The notes under the pieces: generated by a model
The model's input: the letters and a program-made list of their open reading frames with translations, nothing else
What the model was told of the DNA's origin: nothing
Database searches by the model: none
From: Solenopsis invicta
Lineage: Eukaryota > Arthropoda > Insecta > Hymenoptera > Formicidae
Length of the DNA stretch: 64,000 nucleotides
Assembly: GCF_016802725.1 (NCBI RefSeq)
Contig: NC_052671.1
Coordinates: 6,449,001-6,513,000, forward strand
Direction of reading: 5' to 3'
Shown: one piece after another, positions 46,781 to 60,247 of the stretch
How the letters are laid out: each line of letters starts with the position of its first letter
Numbering within the stretch: position 1 is the first letter of the stretch
Translations under genes and position numbers: made by a program

Positions 46781-49740
46781 TTCTTAGGTATATGGTATAG
46801 TCATGAGATATATATGTACCTTTGAAAGAACGCTCTTAATCAAAATCAGGAGATTTATCCTTTTCTTTATGCGTGATATAACGTCTCTTTTATCAAAAAC
46901 ATATGTATTTTTCGGACAAAAGACAAATTGAAGAATAATTACGCTGAAATCAGATTAAAATAAAGAACTATAAAAATTATGTTTAATTAATATAATAATA
47001 TGTGCAGCAGTTTATTCAATTAAAGCTGTAATTATTTTTTATGAATGTCGAAATGTATTTCTAAACATATATGAGAATCATTGAGGATGTACGTGTCATA
47101 GTTAAAGTATTACCAAAATTAAAAAATTTTATAGATTGTTCTATTATTACGTTTGAATATGTATAAGAAGTTCGAGTATTATTCTCTTACTTGTTTAAAA
47201 GTTATTTAATTTTTGTTTGCTCGTGATTCTTATGTAAAATCGCGTTTTGTAGTACTCAATTGCAAATTTGATGAGGCATTATTATAGATTAAATCAAACT
47301 TTTTATATATACTAATAAAATTAATAAATATTCGTGTGAAAGTCCATTTGGAAATTTTCTTATTCATTTAAAAGTTATTTATCTAAAACTGTAGCAAAAT
47401 ACGGTTATTCTCGTTACATAAATCAAAGTTTTCATTGTTTTCTTCTTCATGCAGCTGGTATCAGTGCTAAACTTGGGGCATTCACGACCGAATTTGTCGT
47501 TAATTTGGAAAAAAAAAGAATAGCTCGAAGAAGCCTACAGTATTTAAATTTCGAAACTTTTAGCTAGTATTGTAGAGTCCCCTAAAAAACATTCTCAAAT
47601 TGTTTCCTCGAAGGGGAACAAGAAAGAGTGTCGCCAAGAAATTAGGCACGGTACAGTTATTCTACATTAGTTACCATACAATGCGTTCTTAAAGTCAGAG
47701 ATTTCGCTGCACGATACTCGAGAATGATCGGCCGCGAAATGACTCAATCAACGAGGCGATTTGCACATCGTCAGCGTCTGGGGCTCGTGCTTTTCCTCCA
47801 TCGTGTTCCATCGCCGTTCACTACTTTCGTAGGTCTTGTCGACGACTTGGCGATCGCTCTCGTGGATCGCGATACAGCGCTGGAACGGGTTCGGAGGTCC
47901 TGCTTCCCTTGCGCAAACCGCAGCAGTGGCCTCGCGCGTCCGTTCAACGACGCTCGGCGTGCACGTGTACACGCTCCTTCGTGCGAGCACGCACGCGTAT
48001 ACGCGTTCGCTGTAAGCGAAGATAAAACACGTCCGATGCAATGTCGCGGCGGGTACACAGGTGCACAATACCTTCTCGGAGAACGACAGAGAAAGAGAGA
48101 AAGAGAAAGAAAGAAGTACCGTATAGTAGACTACTTAAAATGCATTGGCAATAAGCCACGTCGCGTTACGCGTTGCAGACCGTCCGCCGGGCTTGCGACT
48201 AGTATCGAGCCACTCTCGGTGGAGCTATAAGACTTAAAGTCGTCTCGTCTAGTCGCATAAGCGGTCTCCCGGCGGACGGCGACGGCGGCATTTACACAGA
48301 GAGAAGTTCGAAGCTCTTCTGCGAACGTGACAGAGGACTTGGAGAGCGAAAGGGTGATGTGAGAGAAGTGATGCGAGTTCTGTCGCAGCGGAGAGACGGC
48401 GGTTGCGTTTAATTGCAAGATCGAATGGGGAAGACGGACGGACGAACGAACGCGCGCAATGGAAATTATATACAGAAGTACGCCGATTTGTCGATGTTGA
48501 GCAACTCGAGAGTCGACCTAAAGACCGTACCGAGATGAAATATGAAAAGGAAGATGTCAAGAAGAAGAAAAGAAACGAAATAAATGGAATGCCTCTCCAA
48601 TCATCGCGCATTTTAACGAACGGGCACGAACGGATCATCGGAGATCATTATGCGTTGCAAGCCGTTTCGTCATCCCAATTTCCATGCGTATCCTCGAATA
48701 CGAGGTCGACATGTTTCGTGACCCCGTCGCTCTGCTTGTCCGTAATTAATTGAGAATGCTATTAAAATTATCGGGCTATCGCCTCGCGTTGCCCATAAGC
48801 GCCTCGCGTCTCAGACTTGCCGTGCAATTCTGCCTTGCTACATCGATTCCTTAAAGTGCCACGAGGTCACGGGCTGTACGCCGATAATATCTGAACTTCC
48901 TTCCAGTGCGCGTGCATCAAGTTATCGATATAATAATTAACTTTGAATTATACCGATGATTATTCAAACCTGTCTTCAGTCTCCTTGGTAGAAAATGCAC
49001 GTGTATAATTTACACACACTAAATATATAACTTTTTACATATATAAATTGGATTTATTAGACTGTAGACTGTAGACTTTCTAAGGCTGTACCTTACTTCC
49101 AATAAGATCTAATAAGATTCGATAGAAGGTATAAGATAAAGATGACGTATGTGAATTATTATTCATCAAACTTCAATATACATCAAATGTTCTTCGACAA
49201 TCAGTTGCTAGCCAAAAGCAGCGATCGTCCCCTTTTCCCTAGACGAGTCACGCGTGAGATTCATACGTAAAGGGGGGAGGTTGCATTATTAATGCATCGG
49301 AGTGCCCGGCGAAGGCACCGCATGTCTGAACGAGGTGGTTGAAACGTAATACTGGTAACGAGTACCTAATTCAGCGTAGCCGCGTCATAAGTCCGGCAAA
49401 GTGCGCTATAAGTTGCCCCCGCTAGCTGTAATGGTGTTTATGGGCCATTCTCGGCGCAGGTAGCGTCCGGTGTAACAGCGACCGGCAACATAGGCACGTA
49501 CCTACTCCGGAAAACCATCGATAGCGGTCGCAATCGCCGACTGGAATTCCGCGATGAATGGAACTGGCATATACGAAGGCGCGACACGAAAGGGGCCCAA
49601 AGAGCGAAGAGAGCCCGAGCCCGACGGCGCGCCGTCCGAGCATTGTTTCGAGTCGCGAAGTGCGTTGAGGTCGCCGGTTCAACCGCGAGGAGACTTTAAC
49701 GCCCGAGCGAGCAGTGCCGCTCGATGCGGAAGCTGCTAAG
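46781..49740. other. AT island then CpG-rich block
   Basis: 46781-47680 is AT-rich. 47680-48960 is CpG-rich, with a GA-rich patch at about 48085-48115 and overlapping open frames of up to 168 codons on both strands without a domain. 48960-49200 is AT-rich and 49200-49740 CpG-rich, with the palindrome gcattattaatgc at 49283-49295. No gene recognised. Confidence 0.6.
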
Positions 49741-52700
49741 GGAATGCTTCCCGCTATTGCTTTGTTTTCGAGTTTTAAACCATTAAAGAAGGCTGTGCAA
49801 TATATTCACGAAGCTAACACAAATCAATAAAGATACTCGAAATGGTGGTTCTACCGTTTGCATTAGATATCCACGCGTAAATTATTTTAGGAATATTTGA
49901 ATACCCATTAAATTTAAATAATACTTTGATTGATACTTTGACCATTAAAGTAAGCAATCTTAAGTACTCGTAGATCTTTGAATGAACTACAAAGCGAAGA
50001 GCAAGAAGAAATTTATATTCCGCTGACGATATGCGAACATTGGGTCGTTTAAGATTAACGAGCCGTTAACGATTAGCGAGTATGGTATCAAATCGATTAA
50101 TAACGAATTGCTTAAGCTGATAGATTGAATGATCAGGCATTGATTCGTATCAATTGTGATATTAACCTGCTTTGCGAGAAGCAATTATTACCTCGTTAAA
50201 ATTTAATGAATCGGTAATGATTATTGAAGATATTAAAACAATCGATAATAAATCGATACGTTTGTAAAATATCCGTCAAATGTTTTTCCGTTTACCAGTT
50301 ATTAATACTGCAACCGTTGAACGCTGATGAAATTGTATGCGAGCAAGTACACTGGAAATAAATTTATCAAAGTAATTACGTTCTAGCAGTAGCAACAATA
50401 TTTACGTCGAAAAATTATATTCTCAAAATAAGTGGATTATATATAAATACAAGCTTTACAAGCTCTCTTAACAGACAAGAATATATTCTTCTTTTTCAGA
50501 ATTATTTTTTCAAATATACTTTTGCTATTCTATATAGCTCATGTTTTATTTGGTGTTTGCAGTATATCTTAACACTCCAATGTAACATAGTCGGAGTGTA
50601 GTGCTTGTTATTCAAAGTCTGAAACATTGTAATATTTAAATAATGGATGAGAGTAATAAAAGTAATAAAAAGTGATTAACTTAATCGTCTCGGGCACGTG
50701 CATGTTTTAAAGATCAGTATTTATGATTTTATATTTAATTTTTATGAAACCGGTGAAAAATAATGCGTGTTTCTAATAAGATTCATTATTTTAAAATTAC
50801 ATTATTTTTCATATTTGTGGAAAATCAGTCCTAGAGTCAATAATACAATTTCATCTTTTTTATTTTTATACAAAAATTAAAAATATCTACTATTAATATA
50901 TCTTATAGAATATATCCTATGAATTTGCTTTTAAGTTTTAAGAAAATCCTTTTGGTGCTTATTGTAGAAGAGCCTACTATAATCATAAGTATGAGAGAAA
51001 TTCTCAAATTGAGAATACAATTTCTCGGTGTAGTATTTTAATAATATGGTATTTAATAGTGTTTGAGTAGTGATATTTAGAATGTAATTAGTAGTAGTAT
51101 ACGTGCCGTTCTAAAATAAATATTAAAAAAAAAAGTAATTCTATACATTATTCTATTCTAATTAAGTATCCGCATTACAGGCACGCATACAAAGTGCGCA
51201 GTATGACATTTTACACGTATTAGAATGCGTAAAGAAGTTTTCCGACACATTTGAATCGTGTCACTCGTTAATAGAAACGCCGACAAGTGTGAGACTTGAC
51301 GCTGTGCGAAGCCTAGAAACGCGCCGCGTATGCAAAAGGAACAATCGTCTATACGGGCATATAACGAACAAATCAACGGTGAGGCACGCCGCGCCTTAAC
51401 CCCGCGCTGTAAACTCCAAACCGAGATGCGCGAGCGCGTTCTCGCTTTCGTTCGCGCGATCGTAAAGAGCACGCATTTGAATATGAATAAATCGTGCGCA
51501 GTCGGTTCGCTCGCCTGTTTGTCCGTCCATTCGCTCATCCGTATGTCCGTTCGTCCGTTTGTTCGTCCGCGGCGCGCAACGGCGGCGGCGACTCGCACAT
51601 CCGTTCGCTCGTCCGACTCGGCGGAGTGTTTTACACATGTGCATTTATGGATTGCTTAATGGCGGCCGCCTACAAATTAGACGAGCGGTAAATCAGACAT
51701 CGAGCGGACCACACCGCGCTCGCACAATACCGCTGTGGCCCCACGGTGGGCATTGTTGCCTGCGCGCGCCATGGCCAATAAAATATTGGGTGCACCGGGG
51801 CTGGTAGGGCGCATCCTCAACGACGACGTCGTTGTCGTCGTCGTCCGATCTCTCCTCGTCTTCTCGCGCGGCTCTCGCGCGTCGAGAGGAAACAAGCCGA
51901 AGCCTAGTCATATATCACAAGTGGATAAAGTGCGCCTCGCGAAAGAAATAATGACTCGTGTAGAAATACGTGAGAAAACTCGGCGACCATTGTCCTCGCC
52001 GCTAATGCGGTAATGGAAAAAAAAAGACTTGGTTACGGGCTTGATCACCTCGCCACGATTATAATGGCAGTGGATTTTCCCGTAATGTCAGTGGGTTACG
52101 CGCTGTTGTTTTTCAGGTTAGATGTGCGACGTATCAGAAATCGATTGGCGGCAAATAATGGCAGGTAATGCCTTTTCCACTTTTCCTCTCTCCATTTATT
52201 CCTTATTCTATATATGGACTTACACATATAAATTACACTTGTATATCCTACACACGTGTGTTTATAAATCTGTATACATATATGTTGATTCTTTTATTTT
52301 ATAATATTCTTCTAAATACTGTCTACTTCGATATAACTGGCGAATTGTATTTCATCGTATTAGCATTCCTTTAAAATACCCGATTGCCGCTGTAATAATA
52401 TTATAGTTAAAACGTTTGGGAAACTCGTCACGCTTTAGAGCTATTTGCCTTTTCATTCGATTTCTCTTTAACCAGCATTAAAATACCTATTTTACACTAA
52501 ACAAATCCAATTTTACGAAATCAATTCACGGTGAAGGTATTCCACGCGACCGAAAACCACAACGCGTAGACGGCGTTGCGGTGGCTCGCTCGCGGACGCA
52601 GGATGCCGCTACAAGGATAACGTACTCTCGTCGAAGCGACGCGACGGTGGCAGGCAGAGCAACGACGGCAGTGCAAGTTGCGCAGGAGCATTAAAAGACA

Positions 52701-53329
52701 CACCGCGCGCGCGAATAGTGATTACTACGAGGCCGCTCGGAGCTATGGCCGCAGGTTGATTATCTCACCTGTCCGGACTCTTTTACTCTCGCTGCTGCTA
52801 TAATAGGTTCCTCGTCCCCCATGCCAGTGGTCTACCGCTGCCGCCGTACTCGCCGCGCGCGCGATTATATTTCTTGCTCCCCTACGTACCCTCCCGCCCC
52901 CAACCTGCGCGGATCGGCGGCCTCCTTCCGCGTTGCCTTCGCGACTTTGTTTTTCCCTGCTCGCCTCCCGTGTTCCCTCAGAAAATGATCGTCGGCAGCT
53001 GCTTGGACGCGATTTATTGCCGATCGGAACGATTTCCCGATTTTTCAGTCGGCCGTAACGAGAGACGGCGAACGCGCGATTTTCTGCGCGCCGCGATGGG
53101 GTAATGTAGCAGAGATGTAGAATGGCAATTTCGCTGATCGCTATATTATCTTACGAAAGACGATGAAAGACTCAAAAACAATCGTATCTTCAGTAATGTA
53201 TGTTCAGTAATATATATCAGTTTCTCTTAATAAATTTTTAACATTCAGCCATTCAGCAATGATGATAATGTTGTTCGCAGTAATATATTGTTCATTCGTA
53301 ATAGTGGCTACTGTAACAGTGATAACTAT
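49741..53329. other. Large AT island, CpG-rich block, AT flank
   Basis: 49741-51170 is AT-rich, the longest AT island, with a nested hairpin at 50995-51026. 51170-52150 is CpG-rich with a tetramer-repeat patch at 51520-51569. 52150-52500 is AT-rich, 52500-53110 CpG-rich, 53110-53329 AT-rich with cagtaat(a/g)tat words near 53192, 53207 and 53278. No gene recognised. Confidence 0.6.
51520..51569. repeat. Degenerate TCCG/TTCG tetranucleotide repeat
   Basis: About 12 in-register tetramers (ccgt, tcgt, ccat, tcgc, tcat, ttgt). An interrupted microsatellite similar in style to 8511-8568. Confidence 0.8.
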
Positions 53330-53690
53330 ACAAATTTTATATGTAGAATTAATACATAATAGTTTAATAAACTATTTTATACTTGTACTTGTCACTTTAT
53401 AGCTATTGCAACTAAACTGGAAGTAATTGTCATAACTCATTCGTAGTAAAGTCTATATAATTATTATTGTTATTGTAAACTAGAATTTTTGTTGCAATAA
53501 CTATTAAATAATTTATATCACCACAGCAACAATATTTGCGCAACTAACTAGTTGGCGAAATATCACCTCAACTATAATTACGTAGTTGCACAAACTTTAC
53601 TACAGATAAGTTATTACAATTACTTTCAGTTTACATACCACCGATTAAGTACAAGACCGGAATAACTATAATAGCAATGGAGCAAGATCT
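53330..53690. mobile_element. Inverted-repeat element, probable MITE
   Basis: The arm 53414-53452 and 53594-53632 are complementary at 34 of 39 positions (core actttactac...caattact). A weaker outer pairing, cttgtactt with aagtacaag, extends the symmetry to about 53382 and 53661. The interior is AT-rich and non-coding. The outer ends and target duplication are not defined, so the limits given are approximate. Confidence 0.6.
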
Positions 53691-54593
53691 TAAGTGCTAA
53701 TAATGAGAACGAGGGATTATGAATTCGAATTTCAGTAGATTCAATTTTTCCCTCATCTACATTTGGATAACTATTTTTCTACAATTTATCTAACAATTTT
53801 ACTATAAATGATTAATATTACTATATTTTTATATAACTTGTTATTGATTTTATTACAACTATGTATACGTAATTAAGAAGTTATTTGTTCACAAATTTAT
53901 TAATTTGCTGATACGATTTTTGTTTTCCGAGTGTTGAATCGATTAAATCCATAAGGACGAAAACAATCACACGGAACTCTCGCGTCCGGACAATCGCGAG
54001 GAATCTGCGCAGAACAATCGGAGAATGCACTCACATCGTTAATATGCTGTTCTACCTTGTCTCGATTTATGAAACAAGGTACGAGAACGCGCGCGGACAA
54101 TTACTCAGGCGATCGCGCACGCGAAGGCGCAGGCGGAAGGAATAAATCGCATAATGGAGGAGAGTAAACGAACCGTCGTAGGTATGATCTACGTCGCGGA
54201 ATCAGATTTTTTGCGCGCGCCTCTGCCCGCATACGTGCCATACAGAAAACTCCATTAGACGTTAGATCTCTCCTCCTCGTCCATCACGAGACGAACGCGC
54301 CAGAGTGCATCGAGTCGGTGCATCCGCGCTCCCGCGGCACTCGATAAAGCGAGACCGTCGACGGTCGCGGGGTAGGGGCATTCGTGTTGGAAGGGGTTGC
54401 AACGTGAAGAGAAACAGGCAGAGGAGAGCAGAAGGGGAGAGGGAGCGACTTTGCGGCGGCGGCGGTGGCGGCGACGACCGCGGTGCCAAGGAGCAGAAGA
54501 ACCGTCGCTTTTTTGTCCAAGTCAATATATCAGCGCGGGGGCCATGTCTAACGGGTAATGCACTGCTCGATCCCTTCTGCACGACGAAAGGAA

Positions 54594-54641
54594 GCTGCTG
54601 CTGCTGCTGCTGCTGCTGCTGCCGCTGCCGCCACCGCCGCC
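54594..54641. repeat. (GCT)9 grading into GCC-type triplets
   Basis: Nine GCT triplets to 54620, then GCC/GCT/CAC-type triplets to 54641. It could read as poly-Ala, poly-Leu or poly-Cys, but no supported coding frame surrounds it. Confidence 0.92.
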
Positions 54642-56071
54642 CCGTCGTTGCTCTCGCTGCTGCGGCTGCAGCGGTAGCGGTTGTTACTGCCGCGAAACGC
54701 TCCGGGCAGTCGCACGATCGTCGTTGTCAGGGAAGAAAACTACTTCATTTTCCGCGCCGCCGACAGCCAAGGCTCTGCCGTGGGGGTCGAAATCGCTGGC
54801 GTGATTATTGTGTTTTTTCAGCCGATACCGAGTCGATGCTCTCCCTTTGCCGTCCCTTCGCGAGATCGTCATTGCCGGCGCGAGAGGAGGTGGGATTAGA
54901 GAGATTGACCTGTTCTTGTTGATCTCGTAATTACAATATATACGCACGGTGGAAGTTAGCATGTCCGTATGATAGAAGTTAAACGAATGAGGTGGAATGC
55001 GCAAGATGCAAAATGTGTAATCGCGAGGCGGTCCTTATTGGCAACCGAAGGTAAATAGCATAAATCTCGGAAGTGACTTGTCCAAGAGACAGATAATGCG
55101 TCTCACGTGATTGCGCACGGACGATAGCGAGCAAGTCGCCGATTTGACAAATTACCTCCGTCTTCTCTCAGGCAACTACTAGCGCGACGATATTATAAAA
55201 TCGCGGTAAATTTTTTTTTTAAGCTTTCCTTTTTTTTCTGGACGCTCAGGTCAGGTCGAGACACTCCGCTCAATTAGCCTCGCATTCCACGGGAGACAGG
55301 TGCTGTTACCGCCCGCGGTGTACGACATGTGAATTTGATCACAGAGTTATAGATGAGCGCATGTAATATATTCAGTAGATGAGCGTGCACACGCGGATGT
55401 ATTTTAACCCTGCAACCTTCGGCTCCCAGATAATTTCGAGAAATCGATCAATGATGAGCACGCAGTTTCCATCTTTGCCTTAACGTTATCAACATTATCT
55501 AACATGGTAATCAATTTCAGTTATTCGCAACACGCTGCGAAGATGCGTAAAATAGATATAATTATTTAACATTATTCCAAATATACTCGAAAAATATTTA
55601 TACATAGGGTTATTTAATATTTAATTAATTTTTAAAAAATCTCGAAATCCGTACATTTCAACTTACGGTGTATTTTTGTAAGAAAGATTTGCTCCTTCTT
55701 ACTCAAAGTTAAATATGAAAAAAGTGATGGGGCCAGATGAATCTAACTTGAAATCACATCGTGCAACGTTTCGTTAACTTGTTTCTACGACGAATATAAA
55801 TAATCGCAATTCGATTGCGTAATGAACAGAATTATACGCAAACCTATGGTCTGCAGGTCTCCGTAATAGCATCCATAATGCATGCCAATTTCACCGCGGA
55901 AGTGTTTTTAGGCCATCTGAATGATCATCGGCCGCGTTTCTCGCGGATTTGCTCGCCGAGTTCGTACGCCCCGTTCGGAGACGCCTGACGTGAATCGATT
56001 AGCATCCAAGCGGTCGTTAGACAGGGACGAATTATTGTCACTCGGGTGCTTCCGGAATTTATAACGGTCAT

Positions 56072-56076
<5 letters not shown>

Positions 56077-56114
<38 letters not shown>
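56077..56114. repeat. (TC)19 microsatellite
   Basis: 38 bp of uninterrupted TC. Confidence 0.95.
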
Positions 56115-56116
<2 letters not shown>

Positions 56117-57597
56117 GCACAATTGATCAAATAAATGCAAATGAGATGCGTCTCGATCAAAATCATCTCGCTCGTGAAGGAAATCGTCTGAATAGACAAA
56201 TTACTCATTTGTTTCCTCTCTTATTTTTCTCTCGCATATCAGGGCAGTTACACATGCTGACTCGTTACACGTGCGATCGCATGTAATTTGATGCACGAAT
56301 TAGAAATGCCTGCGAATTATTCTCTGCTCGGTGAGGAAGACCACCCGATGCGGTTATTGTCGAGACGTTACTCTCGCGCAAGTAGCTCAGGAAAGGCTGG
56401 CCCGAGATAAGTGCGAGGCCATGAAAACCATAATTTATTACGATGGCTCTCGCCGGGAGGTATCTGGTTCACACACGTTGCGCGAACTGACCTTTTACGC
56501 ATCGTCGTGCCTTCTCGCTGGTCTTCCTCGAGCGAGAGGAAGGAGCGGGAAATGAGTCTGGTTTTGTGCACACTGAATAAGGGAGGGGGAGAGAGGGGAA
56601 GATATACGGTATTTGGAGCAAGAAAGAGAAGAGAGTTATTCTCACGAGTAAAAAACTTGCGTTTAAACAGTCCTACGAGTAACACCTAGAAGTTCTAGTA
56701 AAAATCGTACCAAAATTAGTTTTTTATCTTAAATATTTGCAATGTTTTTTATGCTGTCAGCCAGATAAGTTAATAGCAAGATTATATTTCTGAGAGAGAA
56801 ATTATCAAATTTGTTTATTTATTTAAGATCGCATAGAAATAAAGAAGTCAATACTCGAAATCTCTTAGCATCATTTCATCTTTTATATTTCAGTAGATAA
56901 AAATTAATTCTAGAAGACCAAGCTTAACTCTTCGTAGATTGAACTGGATGGTACTGACTTCCTAGGCGATTTTTCCCATTCTGCCAATTCTTCTTCAAAT
57001 TTGTATAAAGAAGTAAAAAATGCTCCGGGTCATATAATTGTGCAAGTGTATTTTTAAATGTTAAAAGAAAAAGAAACGCAACCGTTTACCAGTGACCCAG
57101 GTAGTCTGATTACCCAGTGAAAAACAGGATGGTCTGCGAAGGGTTAATTAACTTCAGATTAGCGACGCATTCTTAAGTTAACTGCTAGTCGCGCGAGATA
57201 CCTTTCTATCGAAACGTGTGAAGGCCCCGATTAATGCCGTCGATCCGAATCTCCGGAGCGATATTATTATCGTCATTATTGTCGTTATCATTATTATTAT
57301 ATGGTGAATACGCAAAATACACGAGTGAGTCGGCGAAGTCATCCTCGCCCTCGTCCGCCACGGATGGAGGAGAGAAGAAGGAAATGGTAGAGGAGGAGAA
57401 ACGAGACGCACACGGCTACGCGAGGAAGGATGAGACGAGGATCTAGAGGCCTTCACACATCTCCTTCTTCCTCGCTCTTCACCTTTCTACACGGCTCGCA
57501 CCGTCTCGCTCGCTCCTTCCTTCTATGCCGTCTCTATAAACCGTGCGGGTATTCGCCAATTAAGCTCTATTGAAGCAGCCCAGGCACCGCAAGGTGG

Positions 57598-57621
57598 CCC
57601 TCCCCCTCCTCCCCCGAGCCC
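57598..57621 (-). other. G-quadruplex motif on the minus strand
   Basis: C runs on the plus strand at 57598-57600, 57602-57606, 57611-57615 and 57619-57621, loops 1, 4 and 3 nt. The complementary strand therefore carries a canonical quadruplex motif. Confidence 0.75.
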
Positions 57622-58047
57622 TCTCGCCCTCGCGCCGGAGACCTCGCCGTTAAATCCAGATTAAGAGCGGCGCATGACACGTTGAATCCGCGGCTCGTCG
57701 ATCCAGAAACATTTAATTTAGACGTTACCGCCTGTTGCCAGGAGGAGATATCTCTCTATTCACGAGACACGCCGTCTCCTCTCCCCCGCGGCCGACGTTC
57801 AGGAGCGGACCACTCGAGGGCTCGTTCACGCTCAAAGGAAAGTTGCGATTGAGACTCAAAAACATACAGAGACGTTTAAACGAGATGCAATACTCATTCG
57901 TATAAAGTTCTATGTTCAATACATTGCACCCGATAAAATGAATGAATTTGTAAGACAAGATGTCTTCAAAGTTTTTTTTTAAATCAAGAACTTTTCTGAA
58001 TTAACAACTAACAATGTAAATAGTAAATTCAATTTATTTATTTAATA

Positions 58048-58082
58048 AAATATAATTATAATTATTAAATATAATTATATTT
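58048..58082. repeat. AT-only inverted repeat
   Basis: aaatataattat (58048-58059) pairs perfectly with 58071-58082, but the sequence is nearly all A and T, so chance is a fair explanation. Confidence 0.5.
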
Positions 58083-59681
58083 AAGAATTAATAATTAAAT
58101 AGTGATTAAGTAATACATTAAATAGTAAAGTAATTCTAAAAAATAATAATAATCGCCAACTACGTTCCTGCGGAACTTTTTATCGCTAATGCAACGCGGT
58201 CCGTTCCGAAAACATTCATCGCGGGTTGTTCCGGAGCAGCTGGACAATAAGGAAGGTGTGTACAAAGAGACAGAGAGAGGGGGCGAAGTAGCGTGCCATC
58301 GTTACGGGATTACGATTCGGAATCGCGATCGTACGAGCGCGGGACGCGTACACCGGCGTGCAATGCCGCGCGCCGAACTCGCCATCGACCTCTCGCCGCC
58401 CCCCTTCGATGTGTTTATCCAACGATAACAAATTACCGAACGAATGTGTACAGTCATACTCTATAATTGCGACTACCGGCGGCGACGGCGGCAGCGGAGG
58501 CCGGCCGATCAAGCGTCCCACCGCGGCGCGGGTTAGAATCCGCGAGAGAGAGTCGAAGGTGAGAAGTGCGACGTGAATACACGCGCGTATTGCGAGATCC
58601 CGAAGGGTCGCGGTACCACGCGAGAAGAAGGCAGGAGGACGCGTTCGCGCGTCGCCTCCTTAAGGCACGATCGCGTAGATCGCTTCTATTTCTATTCGTC
58701 GTGCAACACGCGGCCCGGCGGCGCGCGGCGCGGCGTCGCTCCCGCGACCCTTTTCCCGCAGATCGTAACGTCAAATTACTACGTGCGCGCGGTACCGACC
58801 GAACGGTAACTGCGGGCGATCGAGCGGTGGGGTCCAGGAGGAAATAATACGTCAGACATGTATTAATCCCTCGCGGTTCAAATATTTCCCCGCTCGGTAG
58901 TTCGCTCTCGAGTAATCTCGCGCTGGGATTCTGTCGAGAGCGGTTCGGGCTTTCAAATCGTTGCAATCGTTCGCAAATGAAGTTATTTTAATGTTGAAGC
59001 ACTCATCGTGCACTCATTTTGCCGAAACAATTCCGATACATTTTGCAGCGAGCGTAATGCATTTGTGTGCATGTGCGTGTGTGTGTGTTTTGAAAAGCGT
59101 TCTCAAATTTTTCTATCCAATTTCTTTTCGCATCTTTTACATATTTTTTTAAATATTTCAAGAAACTAAGCAAAGATATACGAAGAAATGCAAAGCTTAA
59201 TATGATGAAATTCTTTTGTTCATAGAATACTTCTTTAATAAATAGGAATAATAATAGTAAACTCAGAATCTTCATGTACTTCGAAACGTGTAATGCGCCT
59301 CCGCTAGCTTGAAAATCTACCCGCGCGGCGACGAGTTCTCGCCGCCGTATTTCTCGCCGCCGTATTTATGCCACGGCATTCGCGCGGCCGTCGTCGTCGA
59401 TAATCTAGAAGTGTAACGTTGCAACGGTTCGCCACGTAGATGCTCCAGACTCGAGCAGAGTCCCGAGCCGTGGAGCCGGCAAACTCTCACGGCCTCTGAA
59501 CTCGCACTCGTCATAACTGCAAATGGAATGAATACCTGCCTGCCCGCCTATAGTGGTAGCCACGAGTGGCCATTGCCGGTGGATGGTTACTGGCATTTAC
59601 GGCACTAACCCACTGAATGCAAGCTCTAAGATTGGCTCGAGATATTAAGCGTGCTGTACGTACACGTATACGTGAACCACC

Positions 59682-59740
59682 TACACGCGCGCGCGTGCGC
59701 GCGCGAGCGCGAGCGAGCGAGCGAGCGAGCGAGCGAGCGA
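59682..59740. repeat. Alternating CG tract followed by (GAGC)7.5
   Basis: 59682-59705 is 24 bp of strict pyrimidine-purine alternation, mostly CG (Z-DNA-prone). After a short gap, 59711-59740 is seven and a half exact GAGC units. Confidence 0.9.
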
Positions 59741-59965
59741 CACGCAATGCGCACGTAGACGTGCCACACACATGAAAACACGCTTATGCACGCAGACACG
59801 CGCGAGAACGTCGAGGTGAGGATATACCTATCTACCTGCGCGTACTACGGTAGGTAGGTAGAACGTAGGCCCCCGGAGGCAAGCCGAAGCAACGAATTAC
59901 GCGATGACCCGGCGACGAAGACAACGATGCGGCGACCGTAGAGTGGAGAACAGAACAGGAGTGTA

Positions 59966-60247
59966 CAGGGTGAGTCACGTTACGCCGATCGTCTCGGATA
60001 ACTCGCGGTATTATGGTGATAAAAATTTCTTCGACGTACGGCTGCGTGGTTCTACACAATTGCAAAGTGCTCCGACGAAAACGGACGAAAAATTCTTATT
60101 CTTCCTTTGCAATTTTCAAATGTTAACTATGCAGCACATGTATATCTACGTGTAATTTATGTTGTCGCGATGATTATCGAGTGAGAAAGTGGAGACTGAG
60201 AAATTAGAAATATTATTTATGGCTTCGTCGCTGTTTGGCTCACCCTG
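59966..60247. mobile_element. TA-flanked TIR element (282 bp)
   Basis: The left end CAGGGTGAGTCA and the complement of the right end CAGGGTGAGCCA match at 11 of 12 positions. TA borders both ends (59964-59965 and 60248-60249). The interior has no useful open frame. TA duplication and a CAGGGTGAG terminus fit a Tc1/mariner-related MITE as seen widely in insects; the exact family is not assigned. Confidence 0.7.

Larger units (their letters stand above)
53691..56660. other. CpG-rich block with AT interruptions
   Basis: No gene recognised. 53930-55200 is CpG-rich with a GCT/GCC repeat at 54594-54641, and the 205-codon frame over it (54305-54922) contains poly-Cys made by that repeat. 55500-55850 is AT-rich. 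55850-56660 is GC-moderate with the TC run 56077-56114. Confidence 0.6.
56661..59965. other. Alternating AT-rich and CpG-rich DNA
   Basis: AT-rich at 56661-57180, CpG-rich at 57180-57860 (C-run cluster 57598-57621), AT-rich at 57860-58170, CpG-rich at 58170-58980, AT-rich at 58980-59290, CpG-rich from 59290 (Z-prone/GAGC repeat 59682-59740). A 170-codon minus-strand open frame (58454-58966) is arginine/serine-rich without a domain. No gene recognised. Confidence 0.6.

Noticed and set aside
54305..54922. 205-codon open frame with poly-Cys
   Set aside because: The poly-Cys comes from the GCT/GCC repeat, the remainder is Arg/Gly-rich and low complexity, and there is no domain.
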